From Rhodanobacter sp. C06 (lineage in GTDB: Bacteria > Pseudomonadota > Gammaproteobacteria > Xanthomonadales > Rhodanobacteraceae): 64,000 bases of DNA. Every line of letters begins with the position of its first letter. Position 1 is the first letter of the stretch. The stretch is taken from NCBI RefSeq assembly GCF_002001105.1, contig NZ_MUNP01000034.1, positions 1-64,000 of the forward strand, given 5' to 3'. Under the pieces are notes generated by a model. The model saw only the letters and a program-made list of their open reading frames with translations. It did not search any database and was not told the DNA's origin. A program made the translations under genes and the position numbers. This document shows positions 33,085 through 42,498 of the stretch, one piece after another.

Positions 33085-33674
33085 TCGACGAGCTGCTGCA
33101 GGCCTTGCGGCCGCTGTCCGCGCCGCCCATTACGCCGGGCTGGAACCACGCCGACATCACCGAGCTGCTGGGCAGCACGCAGCGCCGCCCGGCGGCAGTG
33201 CTGCTGGGGCTGCGTGAGGGCGTGCAGCCGCGGCTGGTGTTCACCGTGCGCACCGACCACCTGCAATCGCATGCGGGGCAGGTGGCGTTTCCCGGCGGCG
33301 GCATGGACCCCGGCGACATCGACGCGCTGGCCACCGCGCTGCGCGAGAGCGAGGAAGAGATCGGCCTCGACCGCACGCTGGTGACGCCGCTGGGCTACCT
33401 CGACAACTTCGAGACGATCAGCGGCTACCGCGTCACCCCGGTGGTGGCGCGCATCGCCGCGAACGCGCAATTGCGCGCCGCGCCGGCGGAAGTGGCCGAG
33501 GTGTTCGAGGTGCCGCTGGCGTTCTTCCTTGAACCCGCCAACTTGCGCCGTTATGTCATGGAATACCGCGGCCACCAGCGCGACATGGTCGAATTCGTGC
33601 ACGGCGGGCACCGCATCTGGGGCGCCACCGCGGCGATCCTGCTGAACCTGCTGAAGAGGATGGGACGCGCATGA
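33081..33674 (+). CDS. NUDIX hydrolase, CoA pyrophosphatase type
   Basis: 197 residues. AFPGGGMDPGD then ATALRESEEEIGL is a NUDIX box of the CoA-diphosphatase kind (REXXEE core intact), and SGYRVTPVVA lies downstream as usual. It would hydrolyse CoA or oxidised CoA to phosphopantetheine and an adenosine bisphosphate. It overlaps its neighbours on both sides by ATGA (33081-33084, 33671-33674), forming a tight three-gene cluster with DUF1289 and the sulfurtransferase. Confidence 0.9.
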   Translation: MIDELLQALRPLSAPPITPGWNHADITELLGSTQRRPAAVLLGLREGVQPRLVFTVRTDHLQSHAGQVAFPGGGMDPGDIDALATALRESEEEIGLDRTLVTPLGYLDNFETISGYRVTPVVARIAANAQLRAAPAEVAEVFEVPLAFFLEPANLRRYVMEYRGHQRDMVEFVHGGHRIWGATAAILLNLLKRMGRA

Positions 33675-34519
33675 AGAGCACGCTGATCTCCGCAACCGAG
33701 CTGGCGCCGCTGTCGCCGCAGGACGTGCTGATCGTCGACTGCCGCAAGGACCTGGCCGATCCGGCGAAGGGGCGGCGCGATTACCTCGCCGGCCATATTC
33801 CGGGCGCGGTCTACGCGGAGCTGGATACCGACCTCTCCGACCTGTCGCGCCAAGCCGAGGGGCTGGGCCGGCATCCGCTGCCGTCCGCGGCCGCATTCTC
33901 GGCCGTGCTGGGCCGCTGGGGTTGGCGACCCGGTTTGCAGGTGGTGTGCCACGACGCCGGCAACGGTGCGCTGGCTGCCGCACGACTGTGGTGGTTGCTG
34001 CGTTTCGCCGGCCAGCCTGCCGTGGCGGTGCTCGACGGCGGTTACGCCGCGTGGCAGGCGGCGGGCCTGCCGTCGGAAACCATCGCGCCGCAGCGCGTAC
34101 CCACGTCGGTTGCGGTGCAGTTCGACTCAGCCCAGGTCGTGCTCGACCATGCCGCGCTGCACGCCGTGCCCGCGCCGTTGCTCATCGACGCCCGCGCGGC
34201 CCCGCGCTATCGCGGCGACACCGAGCCGCTCGACCCCGTCGCCGGCCATGTGCCGGGCGCGCGGAACCGCCCGTTCGCCGACAACCTTGCCGCCGACGGC
34301 CGCTTCAAGAGCGCGCTGGAGCTGAAGCGCGACTTCCTTGCCGTGCTCGGCGCGCGCGCGCCATCCGCGGTGGTGCACATGTGCGGCTCCGGCGTCACCG
34401 CCTGCCACAACCTGCTGGCGATGGAACACGCCGGCCTCGCCGGCTCGCGCCTGTACGCGCCGTCGTGGAGCGGCTGGGTCAGCGATCGCGCGCGGCCGGT
34501 GGCGACGGGCGAAGAATGA
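33671..34519 (+). CDS. Rhodanese-type sulfurtransferase
   Basis: 282 residues with two rhodanese domains. The first (about 1-140) is inactive-type, starting VLIVDCRKDLADPAKGRRDY; the second holds the catalytic Cys in VHMCGSGVTAC. GHIPGAVYAELDTDLS and GHVPGARNRPF are the CH2A-like blocks. The CGSGVTAC active loop is that of thiosulfate/3-mercaptopyruvate sulfurtransferases (SseA-like). Coupled to the NUDIX gene. Confidence 0.92.
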   Translation: MKSTLISATELAPLSPQDVLIVDCRKDLADPAKGRRDYLAGHIPGAVYAELDTDLSDLSRQAEGLGRHPLPSAAAFSAVLGRWGWRPGLQVVCHDAGNGALAAARLWWLLRFAGQPAVAVLDGGYAAWQAAGLPSETIAPQRVPTSVAVQFDSAQVVLDHAALHAVPAPLLIDARAAPRYRGDTEPLDPVAGHVPGARNRPFADNLAADGRFKSALELKRDFLAVLGARAPSAVVHMCGSGVTACHNLLAMEHAGLAGSRLYAPSWSGWVSDRARPVATGEE

Positions 34520-34597
34520 ACGCCGCGTTTCCCGGCATGGGCCGCGAGCGCGGCAGTATCGGCTGATCGCGGGAACGCCAGCCCACGGAATACGCGG

Positions 34598-35086
34598 ATG
34601 ACCACACCTACCCGATCGAGCGGCATCCGCATCGTCGGCTTCGAGCCGCGTTGGCGCGGGGCGTTTGCCACGCTCAACATCGAATGGCTGGAGCACTGGT
34701 TCGTGGTCGAGGCCTACGACCGCGTAGTGCTTGGCGATCCCGAGAAATACATCCTTGCGAATGGTGGCCGCATCCTGTTCGCCATCGACGAGGCGGAACG
34801 CGCACTCGGCACCGTCGCGTTGAAGCACGAAGGCGATGGCGTGTACGAACTCACCAAGATGGCGGTGTCGCCCGAAGCGCGCGGTCGCGGCATCGGTCGC
34901 CTGCTGATGGCCGCGGCACTGGACCTGTATCGCACGCTGGATGCGCGCGAGCTGTTCCTTGAGTCCAGCAGCCTGCTCGCGCCCGCGCTGGCGCTGTATG
35001 AAAGCGTCGGCTTCCGGCACCATCCCGCGCCGCGCGCGGGATCGCACTACGCACGGGCGGATGTGCACATGGTCTGGGAGCCTTGA
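34598..35086 (+). CDS. GNAT family N-acetyltransferase
   Basis: 162 residues of the GCN5 fold. TKMAVSPEARGRGIGRLLMAAAL is the acetyl-CoA binding block (RGRGIG motif), and LFLESSSLLAPALALYESVGF the conserved motif B. Substrate unknown. ATG 34598 follows a gap of 78 bp after the sulfurtransferase, so it may be in the same transcript. Confidence 0.88.
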   Translation: MTTPTRSSGIRIVGFEPRWRGAFATLNIEWLEHWFVVEAYDRVVLGDPEKYILANGGRILFAIDEAERALGTVALKHEGDGVYELTKMAVSPEARGRGIGRLLMAAALDLYRTLDARELFLESSSLLAPALALYESVGFRHHPAPRAGSHYARADVHMVWEP

Positions 35087-35092
35087 TCGCGC

Positions 35093-35848
35093 TCAGCCCT
35101 TGCTCTTGAGCCGCGCCACCAGCGCCTGCAAGGTGGCCTGCGTCTGCGGGTGGAAATAGCCGTCGAGGAAGTCGTCCAGTGGCAGCGCCTCCACGTCGGC
35201 GAAGGTGGCGACGAGATCGGCGCGGGCGAGGCGGCGGGTGGCGAGCATGGCATGCGAGGGCAGCGCGAGCAGGTCGCCCATCCAGCGCAGCGCGCGCGTC
35301 GTCACCTGGTCGATGCCGGTGGTCTCGTCGACGAAGCCGCAGGCCAGCGCTTCCTGCGCGTCGGTCATCGCGCCGGCGACCAGCAGGCGTTCGGCACGGT
35401 AGGCGCCCACCACGCGGCGCAGCGCGAGCTGGATGCAGTCGGGCACGCTGAGGCCCACCTGCACCTCGTTGAGGCCGATCTTGTACGGCCCCTGCGCCAT
35501 CACGCGGTAGTCGCACATCAGCGCCAGCACGGCGCCGCCGGCGGGGCTGTGACCGGTGATCGCGGCGGCCAGCGGCACCGGCGAGCAGGCCAGTGCGGCG
35601 GCGGTGGCGAAGAACTCGCGCCAGTAGGCACGCGCGCCGGCGCGATCCATCTGCAGTACCGCAGGCACGTCGACGCCGGCGGAGAACATGCCGGGCACGC
35701 CGGACAGCACGATGCCGCGCGCGCCGCCGGCGAACGCGCCGTCCAGCGCGCTGCGCAGCATGCGCAGCAGTTCCAGGTTCAGCGCGTTGACCGGTGGCCG
35801 CGCCAACTGGATCTCGGCGATGGCGTCGTGCTGGATGACTTCGAGCAT
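35093..35848 (-). CDS. Enoyl-CoA hydratase/isomerase family protein
   Basis: 251 residues of the crotonase fold. RPPVNALNLELLRML, LSGVPGMFSAGVDVPAV (oxyanion block 1) and HSPAGGAVLALMCDYRVMAQG (block 2; shown GGAVLALMCDYR) are present. The catalytic Glu seen in hydratases is not obvious (LNEVQVGLSVPDCIQ), so isomerase or another crotonase activity is as likely. ATG 35848 is the start used. Confidence 0.88.
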   Translation of the reverse strand: MLEVIQHDAIAEIQLARPPVNALNLELLRMLRSALDGAFAGGARGIVLSGVPGMFSAGVDVPAVLQMDRAGARAYWREFFATAAALACSPVPLAAAITGHSPAGGAVLALMCDYRVMAQGPYKIGLNEVQVGLSVPDCIQLALRRVVGAYRAERLLVAGAMTDAQEALACGFVDETTGIDQVTTRALRWMGDLLALPSHAMLATRRLARADLVATFADVEALPLDDFLDGYFHPQTQATLQALVARLKSKG

Positions 35849-35891
35849 GGGGTGGCTCCTGACGGTGATGCAGTCTGACACTGCTTGTCTG

Positions 35892-35977
35892 CTCGTCATT
35901 CCTGCGCCGGCAGGAATCCAGTGTCTTGGCGCGTTCTGTGCGGAATCACTGGACCCCGGCCTTCGCCGGGGTGACGA
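35892..35977. repeat. Paired CTCGTCATT-type palindromes (REPIN-like)
   Basis: Inverted ends CTCGTCA (35892-35898) and TGACGAG (35971-35977). Each half is itself a hairpin (TTCCTGC / GCAGGAA and CCCCGGC / GCCGGGG) and the halves are joined by TCCAGTG / CACTGGA arms. Same terminal motif as 29801-29978 and the single palindrome at 12535. It lies between two minus-strand genes. Confidence 0.8.
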
Positions 35978-36004
35978 GGTTTCGAGTTTCGCTTCGCGTG
36001 TGGA

Positions 36005-37477
36005 TCACGGCTGCGGATGCTGGTCCGCGGTCCAGCTGTAGTGCACGGCGTAGTCCAGCACGGCCTTGCCGCGAGCGGGCACGCTCACGCGGAACTCCAG
36101 CGTGTCGGTGGTCTGCCGGCTGGGCTTCTGGCTGGACGAGGCCAGCTTCCATTCGCGCCAGCGGTTGGGGTGTTCGCGCACGGTGACGGTGCGCGCGCCG
36201 TCGCCGGCATTGGTGAGCGTGATGCGGAAGGCTTCGTCCAGCGTGCGGCCGGCCTGGTCGACGTGGAAGTCGGTGCGCTCGCGCCGGGCACGCAGGTCGA
36301 AGGCCTGGCCCAGCGCGATGGTGGCGTCGCCGCCCTTGGGCGTGTCCTCGATGCGGCCCTCGCCGATGAATTGCGGCGTGCCGTGGCTGTCCTGCGCGAG
36401 CACGCGCAGGTAGCCGGCAGGCAGGCTGTCGAACGCGGTGAGTTTCAACGTGCTGACGATGTTGCCGTTGCTGCCGCCGCCGTTGAAGTCGCGGCCCAGC
36501 ATCGGCTGCGGCGGCTGCCAGCTGCCGCCGTTCTCGGCCAGGTTGGTGCGCTCGCAGGCCAGCGTGCGCGTGGCATACAGCGGTACCTGGCTGACGCTGC
36601 CGTCGGGCAGGTTCACCGCTGCGGGCAGGGTGTAGCTGCGGTAGTTGTCCATCTGCGCCTGCTCGGGCATGGGCGCGGCGGCTGCAAAGGCCTTGGCCTG
36701 CAGCATCATCGGGCGTGGCGCCGAGGCCTTGGCGAAGTTCGGTTCGCCCGCGATCAGGGTGAGTTTCGCGTCGCGCCAGTCGCGGCCGCTGCGGTTGGCG
36801 ATGCTGGCGCGCGATTCGAACTGCATGCGGCAGGCGTCGCCGGGTTGCAGCGTGGCCACGTAGGCGGCGCGCCAGCCGAGGCCGCTGGTGGGGTAGCTGA
36901 GCACGGCTGCGGTGTTGCCGCCGCGCGCGGCATCGACGCGCAGGCGCAGGCTGGAACCGGTGGGGAAGTCGCCGCTGTCGACGCGCACGCCGGCGTACTG
37001 GCGAATCCAGCTGGTGCCGGCGCCGCCGACTATCATCAGACCGTCGTTGCCGGCGCGCAGCAGCGTACCGCTGGCGATGGCCTGGCCGCTGTCGCCCAAC
37101 ACGGTGACTTCGCGGCCGAGCAGGCCGGTCAGTGCGGCGCTGCCGCCCTGGCCCAGCAGCAGGCGCTGCGAGACCACCTTGGCGCCGCCATCGGGAAAGC
37201 CCAGCGCCAGCGCCTCGGCATCGAGGTGGTCGGGCAGGTCGCCCAAGGTGATGTCCTGCAAGCCGGGCTTGAGCGCGAGCGCACGCTGTTCGCGCACCAC
37301 CGCGTAGCCGTCGTCGACGTTGCCGTCGCCGCTGCTGGCGTACAGCGCGGCGCTGTCGCTGCGGTACAGCGTGATGTCGGCGCCGTTCGCCGTGGGCGTC
37401 GCCGCGTGGACCGGCGCGGCGAAAGCCAGGCCGCCGACGCAGGCGAGCGCAAGGGCGGAGAGGACGGGCTGGTTCAT
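36005..37477 (-). CDS. DUF4139 family exported protein
   Basis: 490 residues. Signal peptide (1-25, ending VHAATP), then a DUF4139 body: DITLYRSDSAALYASSGDG, SLVLPLGDLP-type early strands, SYPTSGLGWRAAYVATLQPG, NRSGRDWRDAKLTLIAGEP, and a beta-rich C-terminus (DFHVDQAGRTLDEAFRITLTNAG). Members are exported proteins of unknown function, some mucoidy- or envelope-linked. It is a single gene with a REP pair upstream. Confidence 0.87.
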   Translation of the reverse strand: MNQPVLSALALACVGGLAFAAPVHAATPTANGADITLYRSDSAALYASSGDGNVDDGYAVVREQRALALKPGLQDITLGDLPDHLDAEALALGFPDGGAKVVSQRLLLGQGGSAALTGLLGREVTVLGDSGQAIASGTLLRAGNDGLMIVGGAGTSWIRQYAGVRVDSGDFPTGSSLRLRVDAARGGNTAAVLSYPTSGLGWRAAYVATLQPGDACRMQFESRASIANRSGRDWRDAKLTLIAGEPNFAKASAPRPMMLQAKAFAAAAPMPEQAQMDNYRSYTLPAAVNLPDGSVSQVPLYATRTLACERTNLAENGGSWQPPQPMLGRDFNGGGSNGNIVSTLKLTAFDSLPAGYLRVLAQDSHGTPQFIGEGRIEDTPKGGDATIALGQAFDLRARRERTDFHVDQAGRTLDEAFRITLTNAGDGARTVTVREHPNRWREWKLASSSQKPSRQTTDTLEFRVSVPARGKAVLDYAVHYSWTADQHPQP

Positions 37478-37508
37478 GGCAGGGATCCTTGCATGGCTGG
37501 AATTTTCC

Positions 37509-37583
37509 GTAGGAGCGCGCCCTGTGCGCGAATGTTTTTGCTCCGATCAGCAGCAAAGCCATCGCGCACAGGGTGCGCTCCCA
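37509..37583. repeat. REP pair, GTAGGAGCG type
   Basis: GTAGGAGCGCGCCCTGTGCG (from 37509) and TGCGCTCCCA ending 37583 face each other across about 30 bp; right end is one base off the GTAG consensus. Same family as 18365-18434. It lies between the IclR gene end and the DUF4139 start. Confidence 0.85.
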
Positions 37584-37593
37584 TGTGCTTCGT

Positions 37594-38370
37594 TCAACGC
37601 CGTTGCGTGGCGGCGCCGTAGTGCAGGGTGTCGGAGATCTCTGCGGTGGCCTTGCACAGCGCCTCGACGGTGCGCTGGCGCGTCTGCGCCGAGGCGCGCT
37701 GCTCGATGAACGGCACGGTGAGCGCGCACACGGCATGGCTGTGGTGGAGCACCGGGGCGGAGAGGTCGGTGACCGCATCCACCACGTGGCTGCGCGCGCA
37801 GGCATAGCCCTGGCTGCGCACCTGCGCCAGCTGGCGGACCAGCTTCTTGCGGTCGAGGTCGGGCTCCTGGGCGGCGATCAGGTCCAACCAGTGCTCGCGC
37901 ACCTGTTCGTCCTGGAAGGCCAGCAGCACGTGGCCCGAGGTGGCCTGGGACATCGGCCGGCGATGGCCGATGCGCACCACCAGGGCGATCTCGCCCGGCG
38001 GATCGGCGCGGGCGATCACCACGATCTGGTCGCGCGAAGGCACCACCAGGTGGCAGGCCTGCTCGGTGGTCTCGGCGAGCCGGTGCATCACCGGCAGGGC
38101 GGCCTCGATCGCGCTCTTCACCGGCGGCTGCTCCATCGCCAGGCGGAACAGCCGCGGCGTGATGCAGTAGCCGCCGTCGCCTTCGGCGCGGGCGAGGTAG
38201 TCGCGCTCCTCCAGCACCTGCAGCATGCGGAAGATCTCGCCGCGCGAGCGGCCGACGCCTTCGGAAATCTCCACGATGCTGAGCGGCTGGTGCGCGCTGG
38301 CCAGCAGTTCGAGGATGTCCAGGCCCTTGTCGAGCGCGGGCGCGCGGTATTTGGGTGCGGGTTTCGTCAT
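37594..38370 (-). CDS. IclR family transcriptional regulator
   Basis: 258 residues. N-terminal winged helix-turn-helix (ALDKGLDILELLASAHQPLS, IVEISEGVGRSRGEIFRMLQ), C-terminal IclR effector domain (HLVVPSRDQIVVIARADPPG, VRIGHRRPMSQATSG). It is divergent from fucP and separated by 164 bp, so it probably controls the fucose genes and its own expression; the ligand would then be fucose or a pathway keto acid. That is inference from position. Confidence 0.9.
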   Translation of the reverse strand: MTKPAPKYRAPALDKGLDILELLASAHQPLSIVEISEGVGRSRGEIFRMLQVLEERDYLARAEGDGGYCITPRLFRLAMEQPPVKSAIEAALPVMHRLAETTEQACHLVVPSRDQIVVIARADPPGEIALVVRIGHRRPMSQATSGHVLLAFQDEQVREHWLDLIAAQEPDLDRKKLVRQLAQVRSQGYACARSHVVDAVTDLSAPVLHHSHAVCALTVPFIEQRASAQTRQRTVEALCKATAEISDTLHYGAATQRR

Positions 38371-38434
38371 GGTTCCCTAGCTTGCCGCATGCCGCGGATG
38401 TCGTCATGTGGAACACGGCATGTTGCGGCGCGTC

Positions 38435-38464
38435 TTGTTATGCTGGTGAATAACTGTTTCATAT
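38435..38464 (+). promoter_or_regulatory. Promoter and candidate operator for fucP
   Basis: TTGTTA (38435-38440), 18-bp spacer, TCATAT (38459-38464). A palindrome-like TGAATAACTGTTTCA (38447-38461) overlaps it and matches 12 of 15 positions of the KdgR-type IclR site TGAAACATTGTTTCA (recalled). A repressor bound there would block transcription. Confidence 0.5.
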
Positions 38465-38534
38465 TTGCACGTCGGCGCGAAGCCCGTGCGGGCACGCATC
38501 GCCGGACGCCAGCGCCATGCAACGGGAGAGAGGG

Positions 38535-39854
38535 GTGGATGTGCAAGTGATGACGGAGTCCCCGGCAACACCTATTGCCACCGCGCCGCAAGGCGTCCGC
38601 CGCTGGCTGCCGCTGTTCCTGATCGTCGGCCTGTTCTTCCTGTGGGGCGGCGCGAACAACCTCAATGACGTGCTGATCGCGCAGTTCAAGCTGGCTTTCG
38701 TGCTGGACGATTTCCAGGCGGGCCTGGTGCAGAGCGCGTTCTACCTCGGCTATTTCCTGGTGGCGATGCCGGCGGCGATGTTCATGCGCCGCTACGGCTA
38801 CAAGGAGGCGGTGGTGGTGGGACTGGTGCTGTACGGCGCGGGCGCGCTGCTGTTCTGGCCGGCGGCGCAGCTGCGCACTTACGGGCTGTTTCTGTTCGCG
38901 CTGTTCGTGATCGCCACCGGGCTGGCCTTTCTGGAAACCTCGGCGAATCCGCTGATGACCGTGCTGGGGCCGCGCGAAGGCGCGGCGCGCCGGCTCAACT
39001 TCGCGCAGGCATTCAACCCGCTGGGCTCGATCGCCGGCGTGCTGATCGGCAAGCATTTCATCCTCGCGGGCGCGGAACACACGCCGCAGCAACTGACCGC
39101 GATGACGGCCGCCGAGCGCGACGCGTACTTCACCACGGCGACGCATGCGGTGCAGTGGCCGTACCTGTGCATCGGCCTGGTGGTGCTGGCCTGGGCCGTG
39201 CTGGTGCTCGTGATGCGCTTCCCCGCAGTGGCCGCGCCGCACAAGCTGACCACGCGCGCCATCGGGCACGACGGCGCGCTGGTCCGGCTGCTGCGCGACC
39301 GCGGCTTCACCGGCGCGATGGCGGCGCAATTCTTCTACGTGGGGGCGCAAGTCGGGGTATGGAGCTACACCATACGCTACGTGCAATCGAGCATGCCCGG
39401 CACCTCGGCGCACGCGGCGGCGAACTTCATCCTCGCCGCGCTGGTGTGTTTCATGGCGGGTCGCTTCGTGGGCACGGCGCTGATGAAATACCTGGCGCCG
39501 GTGCGCCTGCTGCTGGCATTCGCCGCGATCAACGTGGTGCTCACGCTGTACGCGCTGCTCTGGCCCGGCCTGAGCGGCGCCTGCGCGCTGGTGGCCTGCA
39601 GCTTCTTCATGTCGGTGATGTACCCGACGATCTTCGCGCTTGGCGTGGAAGGCATGGACGACGACGAGCGCAAGCTCGGCTCGGCCCTGCTGGTGATGAC
39701 CATCATCGGCGGCGCGGTGCTCACCGCGGCGATGGGCGCGGTGTCCGACTTCGCCGGCATCGCGCGCGCGCTCGGCGTGCCGGCGCTGAGCTTCGCGGTG
39801 GTGGCGTGGTTCGCGTGGCGACAACTGAAGCATGCGCGCGTGGAGGAACGTTGA
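38535..39854 (+). CDS. fucP: L-fucose:proton symporter, MFS
   Basis: About 439 residues with twelve predicted membrane helices. FLWGGANNLNDVLIAQFK near the first helix and FYLGYFLVAMPAAMFMRRYGYK match FucP, as do FLETSANPLMTVLGP and NFAQAFNPLGS. It imports L-fucose with protons. GGGAGAGAGGGG (38523-38534) precedes GTG 38535, but ATG 38517, GTG 38541 or ATG 38550 may be used instead. It overlaps the mutarotase by TGATG. Confidence 0.93.
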   Translation: MDVQVMTESPATPIATAPQGVRRWLPLFLIVGLFFLWGGANNLNDVLIAQFKLAFVLDDFQAGLVQSAFYLGYFLVAMPAAMFMRRYGYKEAVVVGLVLYGAGALLFWPAAQLRTYGLFLFALFVIATGLAFLETSANPLMTVLGPREGAARRLNFAQAFNPLGSIAGVLIGKHFILAGAEHTPQQLTAMTAAERDAYFTTATHAVQWPYLCIGLVVLAWAVLVLVMRFPAVAAPHKLTTRAIGHDGALVRLLRDRGFTGAMAAQFFYVGAQVGVWSYTIRYVQSSMPGTSAHAAANFILAALVCFMAGRFVGTALMKYLAPVRLLLAFAAINVVLTLYALLWPGLSGACALVACSFFMSVMYPTIFALGVEGMDDDERKLGSALLVMTIIGGAVLTAAMGAVSDFAGIARALGVPALSFAVVAWFAWRQLKHARVEER

Positions 39855-40231
39855 TGCCGCGGCTCTACTACGCGCTCGATCTGCACGACGACACGGTGGC
39901 GATCGCCGAGTACGAGAACTGGCACCGGCCAGACGTGATTTGGCCGGAAATCATCGCCTCGATCCGCGCCGCCGGCATCGAGGACATGGAGATCTTCCGC
40001 AGCGGCAACCGGCTGGTGATGATGATGCAGGTGTCCGACGACTACGACGCCGCCGGCAAGCAGGTTGCGGACGCGGCCAACCCGCGCGTGCAAGAGTGGG
40101 AGCAGCTGATGGATCGCTACCAGCAGCGTCTGCCGTGGGCGAAGCCGGGCGAGAAATGGGTGGCGATGCGCGGAATTTTTTCGCTGCGCGACGCGCTGGC
40201 GGCGGGTGTAGTCAACCCGCCGAGGGGGTGA
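39854..40231 (+). CDS. L-rhamnose/L-fucose mutarotase-like protein
   Basis: 125 residues of the RhaM (PF05336) family: RLYYALDLHDDTVAIAEYENWHRP, then GIEDMEIFRSGNRLVMMMQV and a Trp/Glu-rich C-terminal part. It interconverts sugar anomers; next to fucP it most likely handles L-fucose, feeding the dehydrogenase. The start overlaps fucP's stop (39852-39856, TGATG), so translation is coupled. Confidence 0.88.
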   Translation: MPRLYYALDLHDDTVAIAEYENWHRPDVIWPEIIASIRAAGIEDMEIFRSGNRLVMMMQVSDDYDAAGKQVADAANPRVQEWEQLMDRYQQRLPWAKPGEKWVAMRGIFSLRDALAAGVVNPPRG

Positions 40232-40263
40232 AGGCTGCGGGTTCCCCGAACCCTCTCCCCAAC

Positions 40264-40284
40264 CCCTCTCCCGGAGGGAGAGGG
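40264..40284. repeat. CCCTCTCCC / GGGAGAGGG hairpin
   Basis: 9-bp stem 40264-40272 / 40276-40284 with loop GGA, preceded by a second CCCTCTCCCC (40251-40260). It sits between convergent genes and may end transcription by structure, but no T tract is seen. The unit is a familiar dispersed repeat in this group. Confidence 0.6.
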
Positions 40285-40290
40285 CTTGAA

Positions 40291-41616
40291 TCAGCGCCAG
40301 GCTGCGCCGAGCGGGTACGCGTATTCCTGCAGCGAGGCGTCCTTCATCTGCGCGGAGAAGCCCGGCGCGAGCGGGGCGAGGTAGCGCCCATCGCGCACTA
40401 CCACCGGATCGACGAAGTGCTCGTGCAGGTGGTCGACGAATTCGATCGCGCGATCCTCCTTCTGGCCGCTGATCGCCACGAAGTCGGCCATCGCCAGGTG
40501 CTGCACCAGTTCGCACAGGCCCACGCCGCCGGCGTGCGGGAACACGCGCACGTCGAACTTGGCGGCCAGCAGCAGGATCGCCAGGTTTTCGTTGACGCCG
40601 CCTACGCGGGCCGCGTCGATCTGCACCAGGTCCACCGCGCCGGCCTGGAACAGCTGCTTGAACATCACGCGGTTGTGGGTGTGCTCGCCCGTGGAGACCG
40701 GCATCGGCGCCACCGCGCGACGGATCGCCGCGTGGCCGAGGATGTCGTCGGGGCTGGTGGGCTCCTCGATCCAGGCGATGTCGAATGCGATGAGCTGCTT
40801 CAGCCACGCGATGGCGTCGGGCACGTCCCAGCGCTGGTTCGCGTCGATCGCTATGGCGATGTCGGGGCCGACAGTTTCGCGCGCGAGGCGGCAGCGCCGC
40901 ACGTCGTCCGCCACGTCCAGGCCCACCTTGAGCTTGATCGTGCGGAAGCCGTCGGCGACCGCCTCGCGCGCGAGCCGCTGCATCTTCTCGTCGCCGTAGC
41001 CCAGCCAGCCGGGCGAGGTGGTGTAGGCAGGGTAGCCCTCGGCCAGCAGTTGCTCGATGCGCTGCTGTCGGTGCGGCACGGCGTCGCGCAGCAGGGTCAG
41101 CGCTTCTTCCGGCGTGAGCGCGTCGCTCAGATAACGGAAATCGATGGCAGCGACGATCTCCTCCGGCGACAGCTCCGCGATGTAACGCCACAGCGGTTTG
41201 CCTTTGATGCGTGCGGCGAGATCCCAGGCGGCGTTGACCACCGCGCCGATCGCCATGTGCATCACGCCCTTCTCGGGGCCGAGCCAGCGCAGCTGCGAAT
41301 CGCCGGTGAGGCGGCGGGCGAACCCGCCGAGGTCGTTGACGATGGACTCGACGGAGAGGCCGACGACATGCTCGGCCAGTGCATCCAGCGCGGCTTTCTG
41401 CACGTCGTTGCCGCGGCCGATGGTGAACACGAAGCCGTGGCCCGCCAGCCCGGGCTGGTCGCTGCGGAGGGTGACACAGGCGGCCGAGTAGTCCGGGTCG
41501 GGGTTCATCGCGTCCGAGCCGTCCAGCTCGCGCGAAGTGGGGAAGCGCACGTCGAGCGTGTCCAGCGCCACGATGCGCGCGGCGCGGGCGTCGGGGGCGG
41601 AGGCCGCGTGGTTCAT
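40291..41616 (-). CDS. L-fuconate dehydratase
   Basis: 441 residues of the enolase superfamily. [17 protein letters not shown] and [12 protein letters not shown] at the N-terminus, the base pair Lys-x-Lys in RTIKLKVG, metal ligands [19 protein letters not shown] and STGEHTHN, and [17 protein letters not shown] at the barrel end. It dehydrates L-fuconate to 2-keto-3-deoxy-L-fuconate. Length and motifs fit the Xanthomonas FucD type. It overlaps the upstream hydrolase gene by ATGA and ends the operon. Confidence 0.93.
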   Translation of the reverse strand: MNHAASAPDARAARIVALDTLDVRFPTSRELDGSDAMNPDPDYSAACVTLRSDQPGLAGHGFVFTIGRGNDVQKAALDALAEHVVGLSVESIVNDLGGFARRLTGDSQLRWLGPEKGVMHMAIGAVVNAAWDLAARIKGKPLWRYIAELSPEEIVAAIDFRYLSDALTPEEALTLLRDAVPHRQQRIEQLLAEGYPAYTTSPGWLGYGDEKMQRLAREAVADGFRTIKLKVGLDVADDVRRCRLARETVGPDIAIAIDANQRWDVPDAIAWLKQLIAFDIAWIEEPTSPDDILGHAAIRRAVAPMPVSTGEHTHNRVMFKQLFQAGAVDLVQIDAARVGGVNENLAILLLAAKFDVRVFPHAGGVGLCELVQHLAMADFVAISGQKEDRAIEFVDHLHEHFVDPVVVRDGRYLAPLAPGFSAQMKDASLQEYAYPLGAAWR

Positions 41617-42473
41617 GCCGACACCGCGGCGGCGTAGGCGACGGTGCGCTGGCGCTGCCGGCCCAGGCCATCGATGCCCAGCTCCACCACGTCGCCGGGG
41701 CGCAGGTACACCGGTGGCTTCTGGCCCAGGCCCACGCCTGCCGGCGTGCCGGTGCTGATGATGTCGCCGGGCTGCAGGGTCATGTAGCGGCTGATGTAGC
41801 TCACCAGCTCGGCCACGCCGAAGATCATGTTGCGGGTGTTGCCGTTCTGGTAGCGGTGGCCGTTGACCTCCAGCCACAGCGCCAGATTCTGCGGGTCGGG
41901 CAGTTCGTCGGCGGTGAGCAGCCACGGGCCGATCGGGCCGAAGGTGTCGCAGCTCTTGCCCTTCACCCACTGGCCGCCGTGTTCGAGCTGGAAGGCGCGC
42001 TCGGACAGATCGTTCACCACCAGGTAGCCCGCGACATGCGTGAGCGCGTCTTCGACGCGCACGTGGCGTGCGGTGTCGCCGATCACCACGCCAAGCTCCA
42101 CTTCCCAGTCGGTCTTGACCGAATCCTTCGGGATGATGACGTCATCGTTCGCGCCCATGATGGTGTTGGTGGCCTTCATGAACAGGATGGGCTGCTCGGG
42201 CGGCTGCGCGCCGGTCTCGGCGGCGTGGTCGGTGTAGTTGAGGCCCACGCAGATCATCTTGCCGGTGTGCGCCACCGGCGCGCCGTAGCGCGGCGTGCCG
42301 GCGATTTCCGGCAGGGTGGCGGGATCGAGCGCCGCGAGTCGCTTGTGGCCATCGCGCACGAGCGCGCCGGCGTCGATGTCGCCAACGTGGGCGGAGAGGT
42401 CGCGCAGCTTGCCCTGCGCGTCGATCAGGCCGGGCCGCTCCTGGCCGGGGGCGCCGTAACGGACGAGTTTCAT
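41613..42473 (-). CDS. 2,4-diketo-3-deoxy-L-fuconate hydrolase (FAH family)
   Basis: 286 residues of the fumarylacetoacetase fold. [30 protein letters not shown] (metal ligands), [15 protein letters not shown] and [14 protein letters not shown] are family blocks. In this operon it should cleave 2,4-diketo-3-deoxy-L-fuconate to pyruvate and L-lactate, the last step; the FAH fold alone would not say so. It lies 25 bp after the SDR gene and overlaps the dehydratase gene. Confidence 0.9.
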   Translation of the reverse strand: MKLVRYGAPGQERPGLIDAQGKLRDLSAHVGDIDAGALVRDGHKRLAALDPATLPEIAGTPRYGAPVAHTGKMICVGLNYTDHAAETGAQPPEQPILFMKATNTIMGANDDVIIPKDSVKTDWEVELGVVIGDTARHVRVEDALTHVAGYLVVNDLSERAFQLEHGGQWVKGKSCDTFGPIGPWLLTADELPDPQNLALWLEVNGHRYQNGNTRNMIFGVAELVSYISRYMTLQPGDIISTGTPAGVGLGQKPPVYLRPGDVVELGIDGLGRQRQRTVAYAAAVSA

Positions 42474-42498
42474 GGTGGTGTGCTCGGTTGAACGTGTT